A program made the position numbers and the translations under genes. The notes beneath the pieces were generated by a model. That model had not been told where the DNA came from. It saw only the letters and a list, made by a program, of their open reading frames with translations, and ran no database searches. This document shows, in pieces, positions 25,300 through 34,155 of a DNA stretch of 38,736 bases. Numbering within the stretch: position 1 is the first letter of the stretch; the number at the start of each line of letters is the position of its first letter. The stretch lies in assembly GCA_003557445.1 (NCBI GenBank), contig PWOK01000153.1:1-38736 (forward strand), in the 5' to 3' direction. Source of the stretch: Halanaerobiaceae bacterium (GTDB lineage Bacteria > Bacillota_F > Halanaerobiia > Halanaerobiales > CSSED10-376).

Positions 25300-25329
25300 A
25301 TAATAACATAAGAAATGAAAGTGTGTCAA
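25300..25329 (-). promoter_or_regulatory. Sigma-A promoter of the MoxR/VWA operon
   Basis: TTGACA (25329-25324), an 18-base spacer, and TATTAT (25305-25300) on the minus strand. A transcript starting near 25293 would have a leader of about 25 bases ending in GGAGG before the ATG at 25268. Confidence 0.8.
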
Positions 25330-25357
25330 GAAACAGGGAGAACTATTGATTATTTTC

Positions 25358-26158
25358 CTAATTAAGCAGTCCCAATCTACCGACAACCAGACTGATAACA
25401 AATGAAAAATAAACAAGTTCCAGAGAAATCAATTCTTTTTTTAAATATAAGTAAATAAGAAGAACTATGAATATACCTATAATCACCATATTAACAGGAA
25501 TTAATATAAAACCTTTAAAACCAGTCAGGATTAACAAAATAATCAATTGTAACAATGGTGAAATAAAAATAGGATCCTGTTTTTGGTCTGTACTCATCCT
25601 ATTTAGAAAATAGACACCTATTATCCAGACAAAAACAACAAAATAATCTGCCATTATTCCCAGTCCGGCCATAATAATTATTAACAGGAATCTTAATAAT
25701 CGATTACTTTTATATTTATGTTTTTTTATCAATTTAAATCCTCTTCTGGCAGTCAATATAAAACCTGTTAATAACAAAATTCCTCCAGACATATTTATTT
25801 CATCAAGAACCTGAGCCGGTATTCTGCTAAATATTAATCTCCAGACAGGAAATAAAGCAATTGATACAATTGCTGCTATATAATATTTCTTATTACCATT
25901 TATCCAATCCAATAATATTTCCTGTTTCAGACAATAGGTTATTGTAATAAAATATAAAAAAACAAGTTCAAAATTTACATTTCCACTGAGTATAACCAGA
26001 ATAACCGTTCCCGGAATTATAAAATTAAGCTCTTTATGATAACCCCAGATTAAAACTGAAAAACCGGTTGTTATTAATCCCAGAGATAAATTACCTGTTA
26101 ATAGCCCACTGGCCAGGCCTATTATAAAAGGATTGGTTAGTATTTTTTTAGCAAGCAT
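25358..26158 (-). CDS. Unknown polytopic membrane protein next to the squalene-synthase-like gene
   Basis: A 266-residue, very hydrophobic protein with about eight membrane segments. I do not recognise it. The N-terminus (NPFIIGLASGLLTGNLSLGLITTGFSVLIWGYHKEL) loosely recalls the start of sorbose/mannose-type PTS IIC proteins, but there are no other PTS genes here, so this is only a pattern. It follows the prenyl synthase gene by 57 bases with a good AAGGGGTG ribosome binding site and no visible terminator between, so they are likely cotranscribed. A role in lipid handling is a guess from context. Confidence 0.65.
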   Translation of the reverse strand: MLAKKILTNPFIIGLASGLLTGNLSLGLITTGFSVLIWGYHKELNFIIPGTVILVILSGNVNFELVFLYFITITYCLKQEILLDWINGNKKYYIAAIVSIALFPVWRLIFSRIPAQVLDEINMSGGILLLTGFILTARRGFKLIKKHKYKSNRLLRFLLIIIMAGLGIMADYFVVFVWIIGVYFLNRMSTDQKQDPIFISPLLQLIILLILTGFKGFILIPVNMVIIGIFIVLLIYLYLKKELISLELVYFSFVISLVVGRLGLLN

Positions 26159-26215
26159 AAAAAAACACCCCTTAAATATAAGAATTTACTATCATTATTT
26201 CCTTATACCAGGGCT

Positions 26216-27199
26216 TTATACTGTATTGATATGATCATTTATTTTCCTGATGAACATTTTTTCAGGGCTTTTTAAAATTCTTAAAAATTGTAGTTTAGAG
26301 ACCTTAACTTTACATTTCCCGTAAAATAAATCTGTATTATTTCTCATTTTTTCTATAGTTGCCAGTCCCAGTGTATTATTAATAGCATAAAACCGTTTAT
26401 ATCCGGGTAAGGAATCAGGTAAAGCATTAAAATAATCATCTACTGGTTTTATATGATTGCTAACATCATCAATCATTTTCTGTAGACTCTGTAAGGCTTT
26501 TTCTTGATAATCAGGATCAAGTAATTGTTCCTGGGATATACCAAGGCTTTTTAAAGGCCAGAAATTCTTTTTTCTGCCCCTTATATCCTGTTTTATATCC
26601 CTGATCAAATTAATTTTTTGTAAAAACAAACCGGCATCTTTATAATTATCAAGAAGTATTTGAGTTTTTGTTTCTGATATATTTTCCTTATATATAATTG
26701 TTTCTGTTAAAAACCCACCAACTGTTCCCGCTACATAATAACAATATTCATCAAGTTCAGAAAATGTTGTTATTTTTTTATCCAGATATTTTTTCATACC
26801 CTTATTCATTTCTTTTAACCATTTAAATGATATTAATTTAACCTGTTTTTCCATTCCCTGATAGGCTTCTCTTAATATATGTGTGTTTTCTGTTAATTTC
26901 CGTAAAGATTCTTTTTTTATTAAATGAGCATTATCCTTTATTTCAGAAACAGCTTTTAAGTAATCCCGGTTATCAGGATCAAAAACATCAACAACCCTGT
27001 CCATCAGATGTTTTCTTTTAGTAATAGATATTTGATTTTGATCAATTTCATCCTCAAAATTATCAAGTAATCTATCCTGTAGGTATGTAATCATTACCGG
27101 TTTATAAATATTATCATCAAGCATTGGTATGGTCAAAGCAAAACTTCTGGAAACTTCTTTTAATATATTTTTGCAGAATTTCAGGCTTTCTTCTTCCAA
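26216..27199 (-). CDS. Squalene/phytoene synthase family protein, squalene-synthase-like
   Basis: A 327-residue trans-isoprenyl head-to-head synthase. RSFALTIPML (18-27) is followed by the first Asp-rich motif DNFED (46-50). YCYYVAGTVGGFLTE (152-166) contains the squalene-synthase signature, with the catalytic tyrosine. GLFLQKINLIRD (190-201) leads to the second Asp-rich motif DIKQD (201-205), in which the usual DxxED glutamate is a glutamine, and then NFWP. All of this is closer to squalene synthase than to phytoene synthase. The eukaryotic C-terminal membrane anchor is absent. It starts with TTG, supported by GAGGTGA six bases upstream. The product (squalene, dehydrosqualene or another) cannot be told from sequence. 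It has its own promoter and lies downstream of a strong terminator. Confidence 0.87.
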   Translation of the reverse strand: MEEESLKFCKNILKEVSRSFALTIPMLDDNIYKPVMITYLQDRLLDNFEDEIDQNQISITKRKHLMDRVVDVFDPDNRDYLKAVSEIKDNAHLIKKESLRKLTENTHILREAYQGMEKQVKLISFKWLKEMNKGMKKYLDKKITTFSELDEYCYYVAGTVGGFLTETIIYKENISETKTQILLDNYKDAGLFLQKINLIRDIKQDIRGRKKNFWPLKSLGISQEQLLDPDYQEKALQSLQKMIDDVSNHIKPVDDYFNALPDSLPGYKRFYAINNTLGLATIEKMRNNTDLFYGKCKVKVSKLQFLRILKSPEKMFIRKINDHINTV

Positions 27200-27237
27200 A
27201 ATATCACCTCATTAATATATACTTCACTGATAACTAA

Positions 27238-27266
27238 ATTATACATTAAGAAACCCTTTCCTGCAA
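27238..27266 (-). promoter_or_regulatory. Sigma-A promoter of the squalene-synthase-like gene
   Basis: TTGCAG (27266-27261), a 17-base spacer, and a consensus TATAAT (27243-27238) on the minus strand. Transcription would start near 27231, about 30 bases before the TTG start codon. Confidence 0.75.
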
Positions 27267-27270
27267 ATTA

Positions 27271-27299
27271 AAGCAGGGGGGTTAAAAACCCCCCTGCTT
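27271..27299 (-). terminator. Terminator of the GT4/pyrophosphorylase operon
   Basis: A perfect 13-bp, GC-rich stem (arms 27271-27283 and 27287-27299, three-base loop) follows the pyrophosphorylase stop on the minus strand, then TTTAATTTG. The strong stem compensates for the weak U-tract. Confidence 0.85.
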
Positions 27300-27323
27300 C
27301 TTAAATATTCAGCTATTGATATA

Positions 27324-29777
27324 TTAATCGTTAATAATTTTTTTTACCCGGTCAAGATAAAAACCTGTTAAACTTTCAGCCGTTTCCGCATCTTCTCCCT
27401 CTGCAAAAACATGAAATACGGCTTTTTCACTATCCGGAATTACCAGAGCCCAACCATTATCATGATTAAACTTAATTCCGTCTATTAATTCTGTGTTTTC
27501 TCGGGCCTGTTTGCTTAAATATCTCATTACTCTCCCTTTTTCTTCCCAATCACAGGGAATCTGGGCCTGATCCAGATAAAAATCAGGTAATTTTTCTATC
27601 AATTCAGAAAAAGTTATATTATCCAGAGCCATTTTTTCCAGTACCAGTCCCAGACCAAAAATAGCATCTCCATAGGGATAAAATTCGAATTCCTTTTTAC
27701 CATTAATATATTTATTCATAATAAACTGGGGCCTTATAGGTGTATATTCAATTCCAGCATCATATTCTGCTGCCATACTCTCAATAACCCTGGGGGCATT
27801 TAAAGGTAAGTAAAGCATCTTTATACCCTTTTCTAAAAGTATATATGAAATTAAAACCTGATGATCGGCCCTGGATAAAACTTTTCCCCTTTGATCAACC
27901 AGGTTTAATTTTTCAGCATTATGATCTATTATTAAACCCAGATCAAAATTATTATCTCTGATAATTCTCCCCACTCTTTCACTTACCTCTAATCTTTTGT
28001 CAAGAGGAAGTGGTAAATCTTTATAGGAAAAATTTCTGGTAGAAACAAACTGACAGTTTAATTTTTTTAGAAAAACTGGCAATATTTCCAGTAAATTATC
28101 ATATTCATAATCAAGAACAAGACTACAGTATTTCTTTTTGATTTTTTCATAATCAAGATTTTTTATCAGATTATCAATATACTTTTTATTGAGATCAGGT
28201 ATATAGTTGTAATCCCCAATATCATCCAGGTCAGAACGGCTATAATTTTCTGCAAAATATTTTTTTTCTATTGATTTTTGTTTTGATGAACAAATATTGG
28301 CACCAAATTCATTAAAATATTCCAGTACAGTGTTTTCTGGTTCCTTATAGCTTACTCTAATATGTATACCTCCACCAGCTTCAAAATAATTTACACTAAA
28401 TCTGGCAACAGGACTGATAGTATTACCTATGTCAATAATATTGATACCAGCTGTCTGTAAACCACTAATTACTGCCCTTTTCAGTGAAGAACTTATCTTA
28501 TAATTATCTGAACTAATCACAACTTCCTGGCCTTTTTTCAGGGTTGAAGCATAGGCAGTGGCCAGTTTAGCAACAAACTCAGGACTAATATCTATATTAC
28601 TCATTCCTCTCACACCTATATTACTAAATAATTTTTTTGACCACCTGGGACTCCAGATGATATTGTCTTCAACAACAGTATTTGAGTCTATTTTTCTTTC
28701 AGGCCAGATTTTAATACCTGGATTTATTTTTGTTTCATCTCCAACTGTTACTTTTCTACCTATAGCAGTTTTATCGAATACATTAACCCTATTTTTTAGG
28801 GTTACATTATCGGAAAGAATTGCTCCTCTTAATTCACAATTCCTACCAATATAGTTGTTGTTCCAGACAATTGTTTTTTTAAAAGAAGTATAGGGTTGAA
28901 TATTATTATTTCGTCCAATTACACTTTTTTCCAGGTGAACTCCTCTGGCAATTTTGCTTCCTTTACCTATATAAAGAGGACCGACCAGTTCAACACTATC
29001 ATCAATTTTTACATCTTCTTCTACCCAGATATTTTCTTCAATTTCTTTACAATCAGGAAGTGGTAAATTTATTTTATTCTCTAAAAAATCCATATGAGTT
29101 TGCTGATATTGATCAAGATTACCAATATCATTCCAGTAACCACTGAGGCATATTCCGTAAAGATTCATGTCTTTCTTTAACATCAGGGGAAACAAATCCT
29201 GACTGAAGTCAAACTTTATACCTTTTTCATATAAAGCAAAAATATCGGGTTCTAGTATATATATACCTGTATTAACAGTATCACTGAATACCTGTCCCCA
29301 GTCAGGTTTTTCCAGAAATCTCTGAATTTTTCCCTTTTCATCTGTTATAACTACTCCATATTCCAGTGGTATTGATTCTCTACTTAAGACAAGAGTGCCT
29401 TTACTATTATTTTGATGATGAAAATCTATCCCTTTTTTTAAGTCAAAATCTGTTATGGCATCACCACTTATTACCAGAAATGTTTCATCGAGAAATTTAC
29501 TGGCATTATGAACGCTACCAGCAGTACCCAGTGGAGTTTCTTCAATATAATATTGCAGGTTAACCCCCCATTTATCTCCATTACCAAAGTAATCTTTTAT
29601 TCTATCTGGAAGATAAAAGGTAGTAACTGCAATTTCAGTAATACCCTGGTTTTTTAATAAATTAATTATATGTTCCATAACAGGTAAATTCATTATCGGT
29701 ACCATTGGTTTGGGCATATCACAGGTTAAAGGCCTGAGTCTGGTACCTTTTCCCCCTGCCATTATAACAGCTTTCAT
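27324..29777 (-). CDS. Sugar-1-phosphate nucleotidyltransferase fused to a left-handed beta-helix and a degenerate phosphomannomutase domain
   Basis: An 817-residue protein of the mannose-1-phosphate guanylyltransferase/phosphomutase-like type. Residues 1-240 are the nucleotidyltransferase: [13 protein letters not shown] (6-18), [29 protein letters not shown]. Residues about 250-375 form a left-handed beta-helix of hexapeptide repeats. Residues about 385-817 resemble phosphomannomutase but are worn: the catalytic loop TASHNP is replaced by RVSYKEP (474-480), and the metal-binding DGDADR by DHNAEK (618-623). The mutase part is therefore probably inactive, perhaps regulatory or structural. The nucleotide and sugar used are not certain. 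It follows the GT4 gene in one operon (36 bases, AAGGAG site). Similar fusions occur in cyanobacteria and clostridia. Confidence 0.85.
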   Translation of the reverse strand: MKAVIMAGGKGTRLRPLTCDMPKPMVPIMNLPVMEHIINLLKNQGITEIAVTTFYLPDRIKDYFGNGDKWGVNLQYYIEETPLGTAGSVHNASKFLDETFLVISGDAITDFDLKKGIDFHHQNNSKGTLVLSRESIPLEYGVVITDEKGKIQRFLEKPDWGQVFSDTVNTGIYILEPDIFALYEKGIKFDFSQDLFPLMLKKDMNLYGICLSGYWNDIGNLDQYQQTHMDFLENKINLPLPDCKEIEENIWVEEDVKIDDSVELVGPLYIGKGSKIARGVHLEKSVIGRNNNIQPYTSFKKTIVWNNNYIGRNCELRGAILSDNVTLKNRVNVFDKTAIGRKVTVGDETKINPGIKIWPERKIDSNTVVEDNIIWSPRWSKKLFSNIGVRGMSNIDISPEFVAKLATAYASTLKKGQEVVISSDNYKISSSLKRAVISGLQTAGINIIDIGNTISPVARFSVNYFEAGGGIHIRVSYKEPENTVLEYFNEFGANICSSKQKSIEKKYFAENYSRSDLDDIGDYNYIPDLNKKYIDNLIKNLDYEKIKKKYCSLVLDYEYDNLLEILPVFLKKLNCQFVSTRNFSYKDLPLPLDKRLEVSERVGRIIRDNNFDLGLIIDHNAEKLNLVDQRGKVLSRADHQVLISYILLEKGIKMLYLPLNAPRVIESMAAEYDAGIEYTPIRPQFIMNKYINGKKEFEFYPYGDAIFGLGLVLEKMALDNITFSELIEKLPDFYLDQAQIPCDWEEKGRVMRYLSKQARENTELIDGIKFNHDNGWALVIPDSEKAVFHVFAEGEDAETAESLTGFYLDRVKKIIND

Positions 29778-29813
29778 CTTATTTCTCCTTTCATAAAAAT
29801 TCTTTTTTATTTT

Positions 29814-31061
29814 TTAAACATATTTATAAGTGGTTTTTAATTTATCATTATCAATATATGTTTTATCAATATCTTTATTCCAGTTTGTTTCCTCATATTC
29901 TTTAAGAACTTCTTTGTATGTTTTCAGTGTCCTGGTGGCAATATTTTCCCAGTTATATTTTTCTATAACCATATTATAGGCCCTTTCAGACATCTTTTTT
30001 GACTCTTCCTTGTTATTTAATATTTGTTTAACTGCATCTGCCAGCTGATAAGGATTATTGGGTTCCACTTTTAAACCATTTTTCTGATTAACAACAAAAT
30101 CTGCCATACCACCTACATTACTGACAACTATTGGTGTTCTGGTAGCCATACCCTCTAAAGCAACTATTCCAAAGGGTTCATAAAGACTGGGGAAAACCGC
30201 TACATCAGCTGCCTGGTATAATTTGTTTCTTGCCTGATCACTTACAAAACCTGTAAAATATATTCTATCTGCTATCCCCAGATAATTGGCCTGTCTTTTT
30301 AAATCATTTAAAAAACCCCCTTTACCAGAGATGACAAGTTTTGTGCTGGGTCTATCCTTCAATATTTCTGGCATAGCCTGTATTAAAACCTGAATACCTT
30401 TTTCTCTTACAATTCTCCCTACATAAAAAATCATATCTTCTTCAGGAGAAGCAAACTGTTCTCTAAATTCAGGTGAATAATCAACGGTAAAATTATCAGG
30501 GTTTACCCCATTTTCAATTACTGTTACTTTATCATCAGGGACCTGAAATAAACCTTTAACTTCATTTTTCATATAATTACTACAAACTATAACTTTCCAG
30601 GCTTCAAAACAGGCAAACCACTCTATATCATTAATATATCTCTGCATATCATTATATATACCCTGATTTCGTCCGGATTCTGTAGCATGGATGGTATATA
30701 CCAGAGGCTTGATTAATGAATGTTTCAGGACTTTACTGGCCCAGAAAACAAGCCAGTCATGTCCATGTATTATATCTATATCCCCTATTTCTTCTTTTAA
30801 TTTAAAAGCCTCTTCCAGCATTTGATAATTTAAATGTAGAATTTGATCAATAAAATTATTGGCATTTATTTTAATTTTGTTAGTACGGATAACATTTACC
30901 CCATTTAAATTTTCCTGTTTTGGTATATTATTATCACCCTGAGTAATAATATAAAGAGAGTGATTTTTTTTTACCATTGTTTCACTTAAATCCTGTACAT
31001 GCCTGGCCAGACCTCCATGACTGATCGGTGGATATTCCCAGGAAAACATTAATATTTTCAT
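29814..31061 (-). CDS. GT4-family glycosyltransferase, glycogen-synthase-like
   Basis: A 415-residue GT-B fold enzyme. The N-terminus MFSWEYPPISHGGLARHVQDL is typical of GT4 glycogen/starch synthase-like enzymes. The donor-site region contains FYVGRIVREKGIQVLIQAM, the FPSLYEPFGIVALEGMA motif with the retaining-GT E-x7-E pattern, and VVSNVGGMADFV. It probably transfers a sugar from a nucleotide-sugar, and the divergent branching enzyme next door suggests alpha-glucan synthesis. The donor (ADP- or UDP-glucose) and acceptor are unknown. Ribosome binding site GAGGTGA. It is first in an operon with the pyrophosphorylase fusion, which may supply its donor. Confidence 0.85.
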   Translation of the reverse strand: MKILMFSWEYPPISHGGLARHVQDLSETMVKKNHSLYIITQGDNNIPKQENLNGVNVIRTNKIKINANNFIDQILHLNYQMLEEAFKLKEEIGDIDIIHGHDWLVFWASKVLKHSLIKPLVYTIHATESGRNQGIYNDMQRYINDIEWFACFEAWKVIVCSNYMKNEVKGLFQVPDDKVTVIENGVNPDNFTVDYSPEFREQFASPEEDMIFYVGRIVREKGIQVLIQAMPEILKDRPSTKLVISGKGGFLNDLKRQANYLGIADRIYFTGFVSDQARNKLYQAADVAVFPSLYEPFGIVALEGMATRTPIVVSNVGGMADFVVNQKNGLKVEPNNPYQLADAVKQILNNKEESKKMSERAYNMVIEKYNWENIATRTLKTYKEVLKEYEETNWNKDIDKTYIDNDKLKTTYKYV

Positions 31062-31146
31062 ATTTTCACCTCAATTTTTATTTTTAAATCTCGATTAAAA
31101 TTTGTATATTTTTAATATTTGTTATTAACTATTTTTTATTCATATT

Positions 31147-31166
31147 GTTTATATTTTTGTATAAAC
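31147..31166. promoter_or_regulatory. Palindrome in the divergent GT4/GH57 intergenic region
   Basis: GTTTATA-N6-TATAAAC is a perfect 7-bp inverted repeat in the 149 bases between the divergent GT4 and branching-enzyme start codons. It may be an operator shared by both transcription units. No clear -35/-10 pair could be placed with confidence on either strand here. Confidence 0.4.
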
Positions 31167-31210
31167 TTCCCTGAAAATAAACATATTAATAAAGAAAGGT
31201 GGAATTAACA

Positions 31211-32839
31211 ATGACAAAAGGTTATCTGGCTCTAATTTTACATGCTCATTTACCATATGTGCGGCATACTGAACATGAACAACATCTTGCAGAACACTGG
31301 CTATTTGAGGCAATCACAGAAACATATATTCCTTTATTAAATATAATGAATAATTTAAACAATAATGGGGTGGATTTTAATATTACCTTAAATATTTCAC
31401 CTCCTCTGGCCAGTATGCTAAAAGATAATTTAATCCAGGAGAAATACAAAAAGCACCTGGAAAAATTAATTGAACTTAGTAAAAAAGAAATTGAAAGAAC
31501 AAAATATGAACCGGAGTTTAACAATCTTGCCCATATGTACAATGCTTTATTTAACAATGCCCATTATGTTTTTTGTGAAAAATATGATAATGATTTATTA
31601 AAGGGTTTTAAAGAATTACAGGAAAGTGGTAAACTGGAGATAATGACTTCTGCTGCCACTCATGGTTATTTACCTTTGTTTTATACAAATGAAGCTATCA
31701 ATGCTCAAATTGCCACAGGAGTAAAAACCTATCAACAATATTTTGACCGTGAACCTGAAGGTATCTGGCTTCCAGAATGTGGTTTTAAGTCTGATATTGA
31801 CCCCATACTTGCAGATAATAAACTGAGTTATTTTATCAGTTCAACACATGGTATCTTACATGCTGATCCCCGCCCTCGTTATGGAGTTTATGCCCCTGTA
31901 TATACTCCTTCAGGAGTGGCTGCCTTTGGCAGGGATTATGAATCATCAAAACAGGTATGGAGTGCAGATGAAGGTTATCCAGGTGATTATGATTACCGGG
32001 AATTCTACCGTGATATTGGCTATGATCTGGATTATGATTATATAAGACCCTATCTTATAGATGATAACAGAAAACAACTGGGAATTAAGTATTATAAAAT
32101 AACCGGAAAAACAAAAGATAAGGATATCTATAATCCTGAACAGGCCAGAAATAAAGCAGCAGAACATGCAGGCAATTTTATGTTTAACAGACAACAACAG
32201 ATAAAATATCTTTCTCAAAATATGGATCGTAAACCTATAATTGTAGCCCCCTATGATGCAGAACTATTTGGGCACTGGTGGTTTGAAGGCCCACAGTGGC
32301 TTGAATATCTTCTGGAAAAAATTCATTATGACCAGGAGGAGATAAAAACTATTACTCCTTCTTCTTATTTAAAGGAATATCCTGAAAATCAGATTTCTAT
32401 GCCCTCTGAATCCAGCTGGGGTTATAAGGGATACCATGAAGTCTGGTTAAATGGGAGTAATGACTGGATTTACCGCCATTTACATGAAGCTGAATTGAAA
32501 ATAATTGATTTATCTTCCCGTTTTCAGGATCTTAAAGATCAAAACAATATTTTTTACAGGACTTTAAATCAAATGGCAAGGGAATTAATGCTCGCCCAGA
32601 GCAGTGACTGGGCTTTTATTATGAAAACAGATACTGTGGTTGATTATGCCCATATGAGAACAAAAAAACACCTTAATAATTTTTTCAAATTAAGCAAATA
32701 TATCGAAAAAGGTGCTATTGATAATACCTATCTGGCTGATCTTGAACAAAAGAATAATATTTTCCCCCATATTAATTTTAAAGATTATAAAAAGACAGAA
32801 AATGAATCATTACAGGAAAATATTATTGCATATATGTAA
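31211..32839 (+). CDS. GH57 1,4-alpha-glucan branching enzyme
   Basis: A 542-residue GH57 enzyme (DUF1957-type) that makes alpha-1,6 branches in glycogen-like polymers. Motif 1 is LILHAHLPYVRH (8-19). GIWLPECGF (184-192) carries the nucleophile Glu189. APYDAELFGHWWFEGP (346-361) carries the acid/base Asp349. The helical C-terminus shows QSSDWAFIMKTDTVVDYAHMR, as in branching enzymes of this family. A GTG start at 31199 would lie in the AAAGAAAGGTGG ribosome binding site, so the ATG at 31211 is chosen. It is one of only two plus-strand genes, divergent from GT4; together they form an alpha-glucan unit. Confidence 0.93.
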   Translation: MTKGYLALILHAHLPYVRHTEHEQHLAEHWLFEAITETYIPLLNIMNNLNNNGVDFNITLNISPPLASMLKDNLIQEKYKKHLEKLIELSKKEIERTKYEPEFNNLAHMYNALFNNAHYVFCEKYDNDLLKGFKELQESGKLEIMTSAATHGYLPLFYTNEAINAQIATGVKTYQQYFDREPEGIWLPECGFKSDIDPILADNKLSYFISSTHGILHADPRPRYGVYAPVYTPSGVAAFGRDYESSKQVWSADEGYPGDYDYREFYRDIGYDLDYDYIRPYLIDDNRKQLGIKYYKITGKTKDKDIYNPEQARNKAAEHAGNFMFNRQQQIKYLSQNMDRKPIIVAPYDAELFGHWWFEGPQWLEYLLEKIHYDQEEIKTITPSSYLKEYPENQISMPSESSWGYKGYHEVWLNGSNDWIYRHLHEAELKIIDLSSRFQDLKDQNNIFYRTLNQMARELMLAQSSDWAFIMKTDTVVDYAHMRTKKHLNNFFKLSKYIEKGAIDNTYLADLEQKNNIFPHINFKDYKKTENESLQENIIAYM

Positions 32840-32871
32840 TCAAATTTGTTTAAACTATATATAACAAAAAT

Positions 32872-32900
32872 GCCACAGAAGCAAAGGTTTCTGTGGCTTA
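32872..32900 (+). terminator. Hairpin between GH57 and DUF4912 genes
   Basis: A 9-bp stem, GCCACAGAA (32872-32880) with TTCTGTGGC (32889-32897), and an eight-base loop, followed by TTATCTTT. The U-tract is poor and the next gene starts 35 bases later, so it may be a partial terminator or a stabilising 3' end. Confidence 0.5.
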
Positions 32901-32931
32901 TCTTTCAAGTTAGAAAGGAGGATTATATTAT

Positions 32932-33615
32932 ATGTTTGAAATTAATATGGGATCACTAACAATTATAATAATAGTTGTTCTTGCACTAATAGTATTTTTA
33001 ACTATATATTATAAGTTTATGAGGAGTGAAAAAAATATGGAGAAAAAAAAACCGGATATGGAATTTAGTGAGGAAATAGGGATTAACAGTAATATGTATA
33101 AAACAGTTGAGGAGGATTCTGAATCCATTGACCCTGCTAATTACAACTGGGAAGAACAGGAGTTAAAAAACAAATACAATAAAAACCTGATTAGGTTAAT
33201 GGTCAAAGATCCTGGCTGGCTTTATACTTACTGGGAAATCACAAATCCAGAATTTTATGAAAACAAAGCTATACTGAGATTGTTTTTAGAAGATGAAAAC
33301 AAATATTATGATATTTCAATCTCACATCAAGCAACTGATTGGTATATATGTCATGTAAAACCAGACAGTCCATTTAAAGTTGCAATAGGTTATTTGAAAG
33401 ACGGGATTTTTAAACCCCTATGCTTTTCCCGTACAGTAACCACTCCCAGGAATAAACCATCAGATAATCTGGATTTAAAATGGCTTTATATCGAAGAGTT
33501 ATCCAGATACAGTTATCGTATAGATATCAACTCTACACTATCTTTGATTAAAAGTCTGGAAAAAAGACGACAAAAAGAAAATATCAGTTCTCTTAGCCTT
33601 CTTGAAAGGGAATAA
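32932..33615 (+). CDS. Membrane-anchored DUF4912 protein
   Basis: A 227-residue protein with one N-terminal membrane helix (about 7-27), a charged linker, and a DUF4912 domain from about 80 to 200. The hallmark is LMVKDPGWLYTYWEITNPEF, followed by RLFLEDENKYYDISI and a strand-rich segment ending TTPRNKPSDNLDLKWL. DUF4912 is a domain of unknown function, with the general look of a beta-sandwich. The gene follows the branching enzyme by 92 bases on the same strand, with AAAGGAGG in front. That suggests a role in alpha-glucan or envelope polysaccharide metabolism, but nothing here proves it. Confidence 0.8.
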   Translation: MFEINMGSLTIIIIVVLALIVFLTIYYKFMRSEKNMEKKKPDMEFSEEIGINSNMYKTVEEDSESIDPANYNWEEQELKNKYNKNLIRLMVKDPGWLYTYWEITNPEFYENKAILRLFLEDENKYYDISISHQATDWYICHVKPDSPFKVAIGYLKDGIFKPLCFSRTVTTPRNKPSDNLDLKWLYIEELSRYSYRIDINSTLSLIKSLEKRRQKENISSLSLLERE

Positions 33616-33652
33616 AAAAATCCCTCGTTCCTATCAGGGATGAGGGATTTTA
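33614..33652. terminator. Bidirectional terminator between the DUF4912 gene and leuD
   Basis: A 9-bp stem AAATCCCTC (33618-33626) with GAGGGATTT (33642-33650). On the minus strand it runs into seven T (complement of 33614-33620), a good end for the leu operon. On the plus strand it is followed by TAGTTT, so it also serves the convergent DUF4912 gene. Confidence 0.85.
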
Positions 33653-33660
33653 GTTTACTA

Positions 33661-34155
33661 TTATTTTTTTAAATTATTTTTTACATAATTTATTAAACCA
33701 CCATTTTGAATAATCTCCTGCATAAAGTCAGGAAATGGTTCTGATTTATACTCTTTATTGGTATCTATATTTTTAATAAGGCCATTATCAAGATTTACTT
33801 CAATAATCTCATTTTCTTTTATATCTTTACTTGCTTCAGCCGATTCCAGAATAGGAAGTCCAATATTAATAGAATTTCTGTAAAAAATGCGGGCAAAACT
33901 TTCAGCTATTACACAGGATATCCCTGCTGCTTTTATGGCCAGTGGTGCATGTTCCCGGGAACTTCCTGACCCAAAATTTTTACCGGCCACAATTATATCA
34001 CCCTGATTTACTTCCTCAGCAAAATTTTTATCAAGGTCCTCCATACAGTGTACTGCCAGTTCTTTCGGGTCTGAAGTGTTTAAATAGCGGGCAGGTATAA
34101 TAACATCTGTATCAACATTATCTCCATATTTAAATACTTTACCTTTTAATTTCAT
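33661..34155 (-). CDS. leuD: 3-isopropylmalate dehydratase, small subunit
   Basis: A 164-residue LeuD, the swivelling domain of the leucine-pathway isomerase that converts 2- to 3-isopropylmalate. [20 protein letters not shown] and [22 protein letters not shown] are family signatures. The short length (about 160) is typical of the archaeal/clostridial two-subunit type. Its ATG overlaps the leuC stop by four bases (ATGA) with GGAGGAGG upstream. Last gene of the operon, ended by the terminator just downstream. Confidence 0.95.
   Translation of the reverse strand: MKLKGKVFKYGDNVDTDVIIPARYLNTSDPKELAVHCMEDLDKNFAEEVNQGDIIVAGKNFGSGSSREHAPLAIKAAGISCVIAESFARIFYRNSINIGLPILESAEASKDIKENEIIEVNLDNGLIKNIDTNKEYKSEPFPDFMQEIIQNGGLINYVKNNLKK

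Noticed and set aside
25358..26158. Sorbose/mannose-type PTS IIC protein
   Set aside because: Only the first 40 residues give a loose resemblance; no IIA, IIB or IID gene is nearby and the rest of the protein does not fit.
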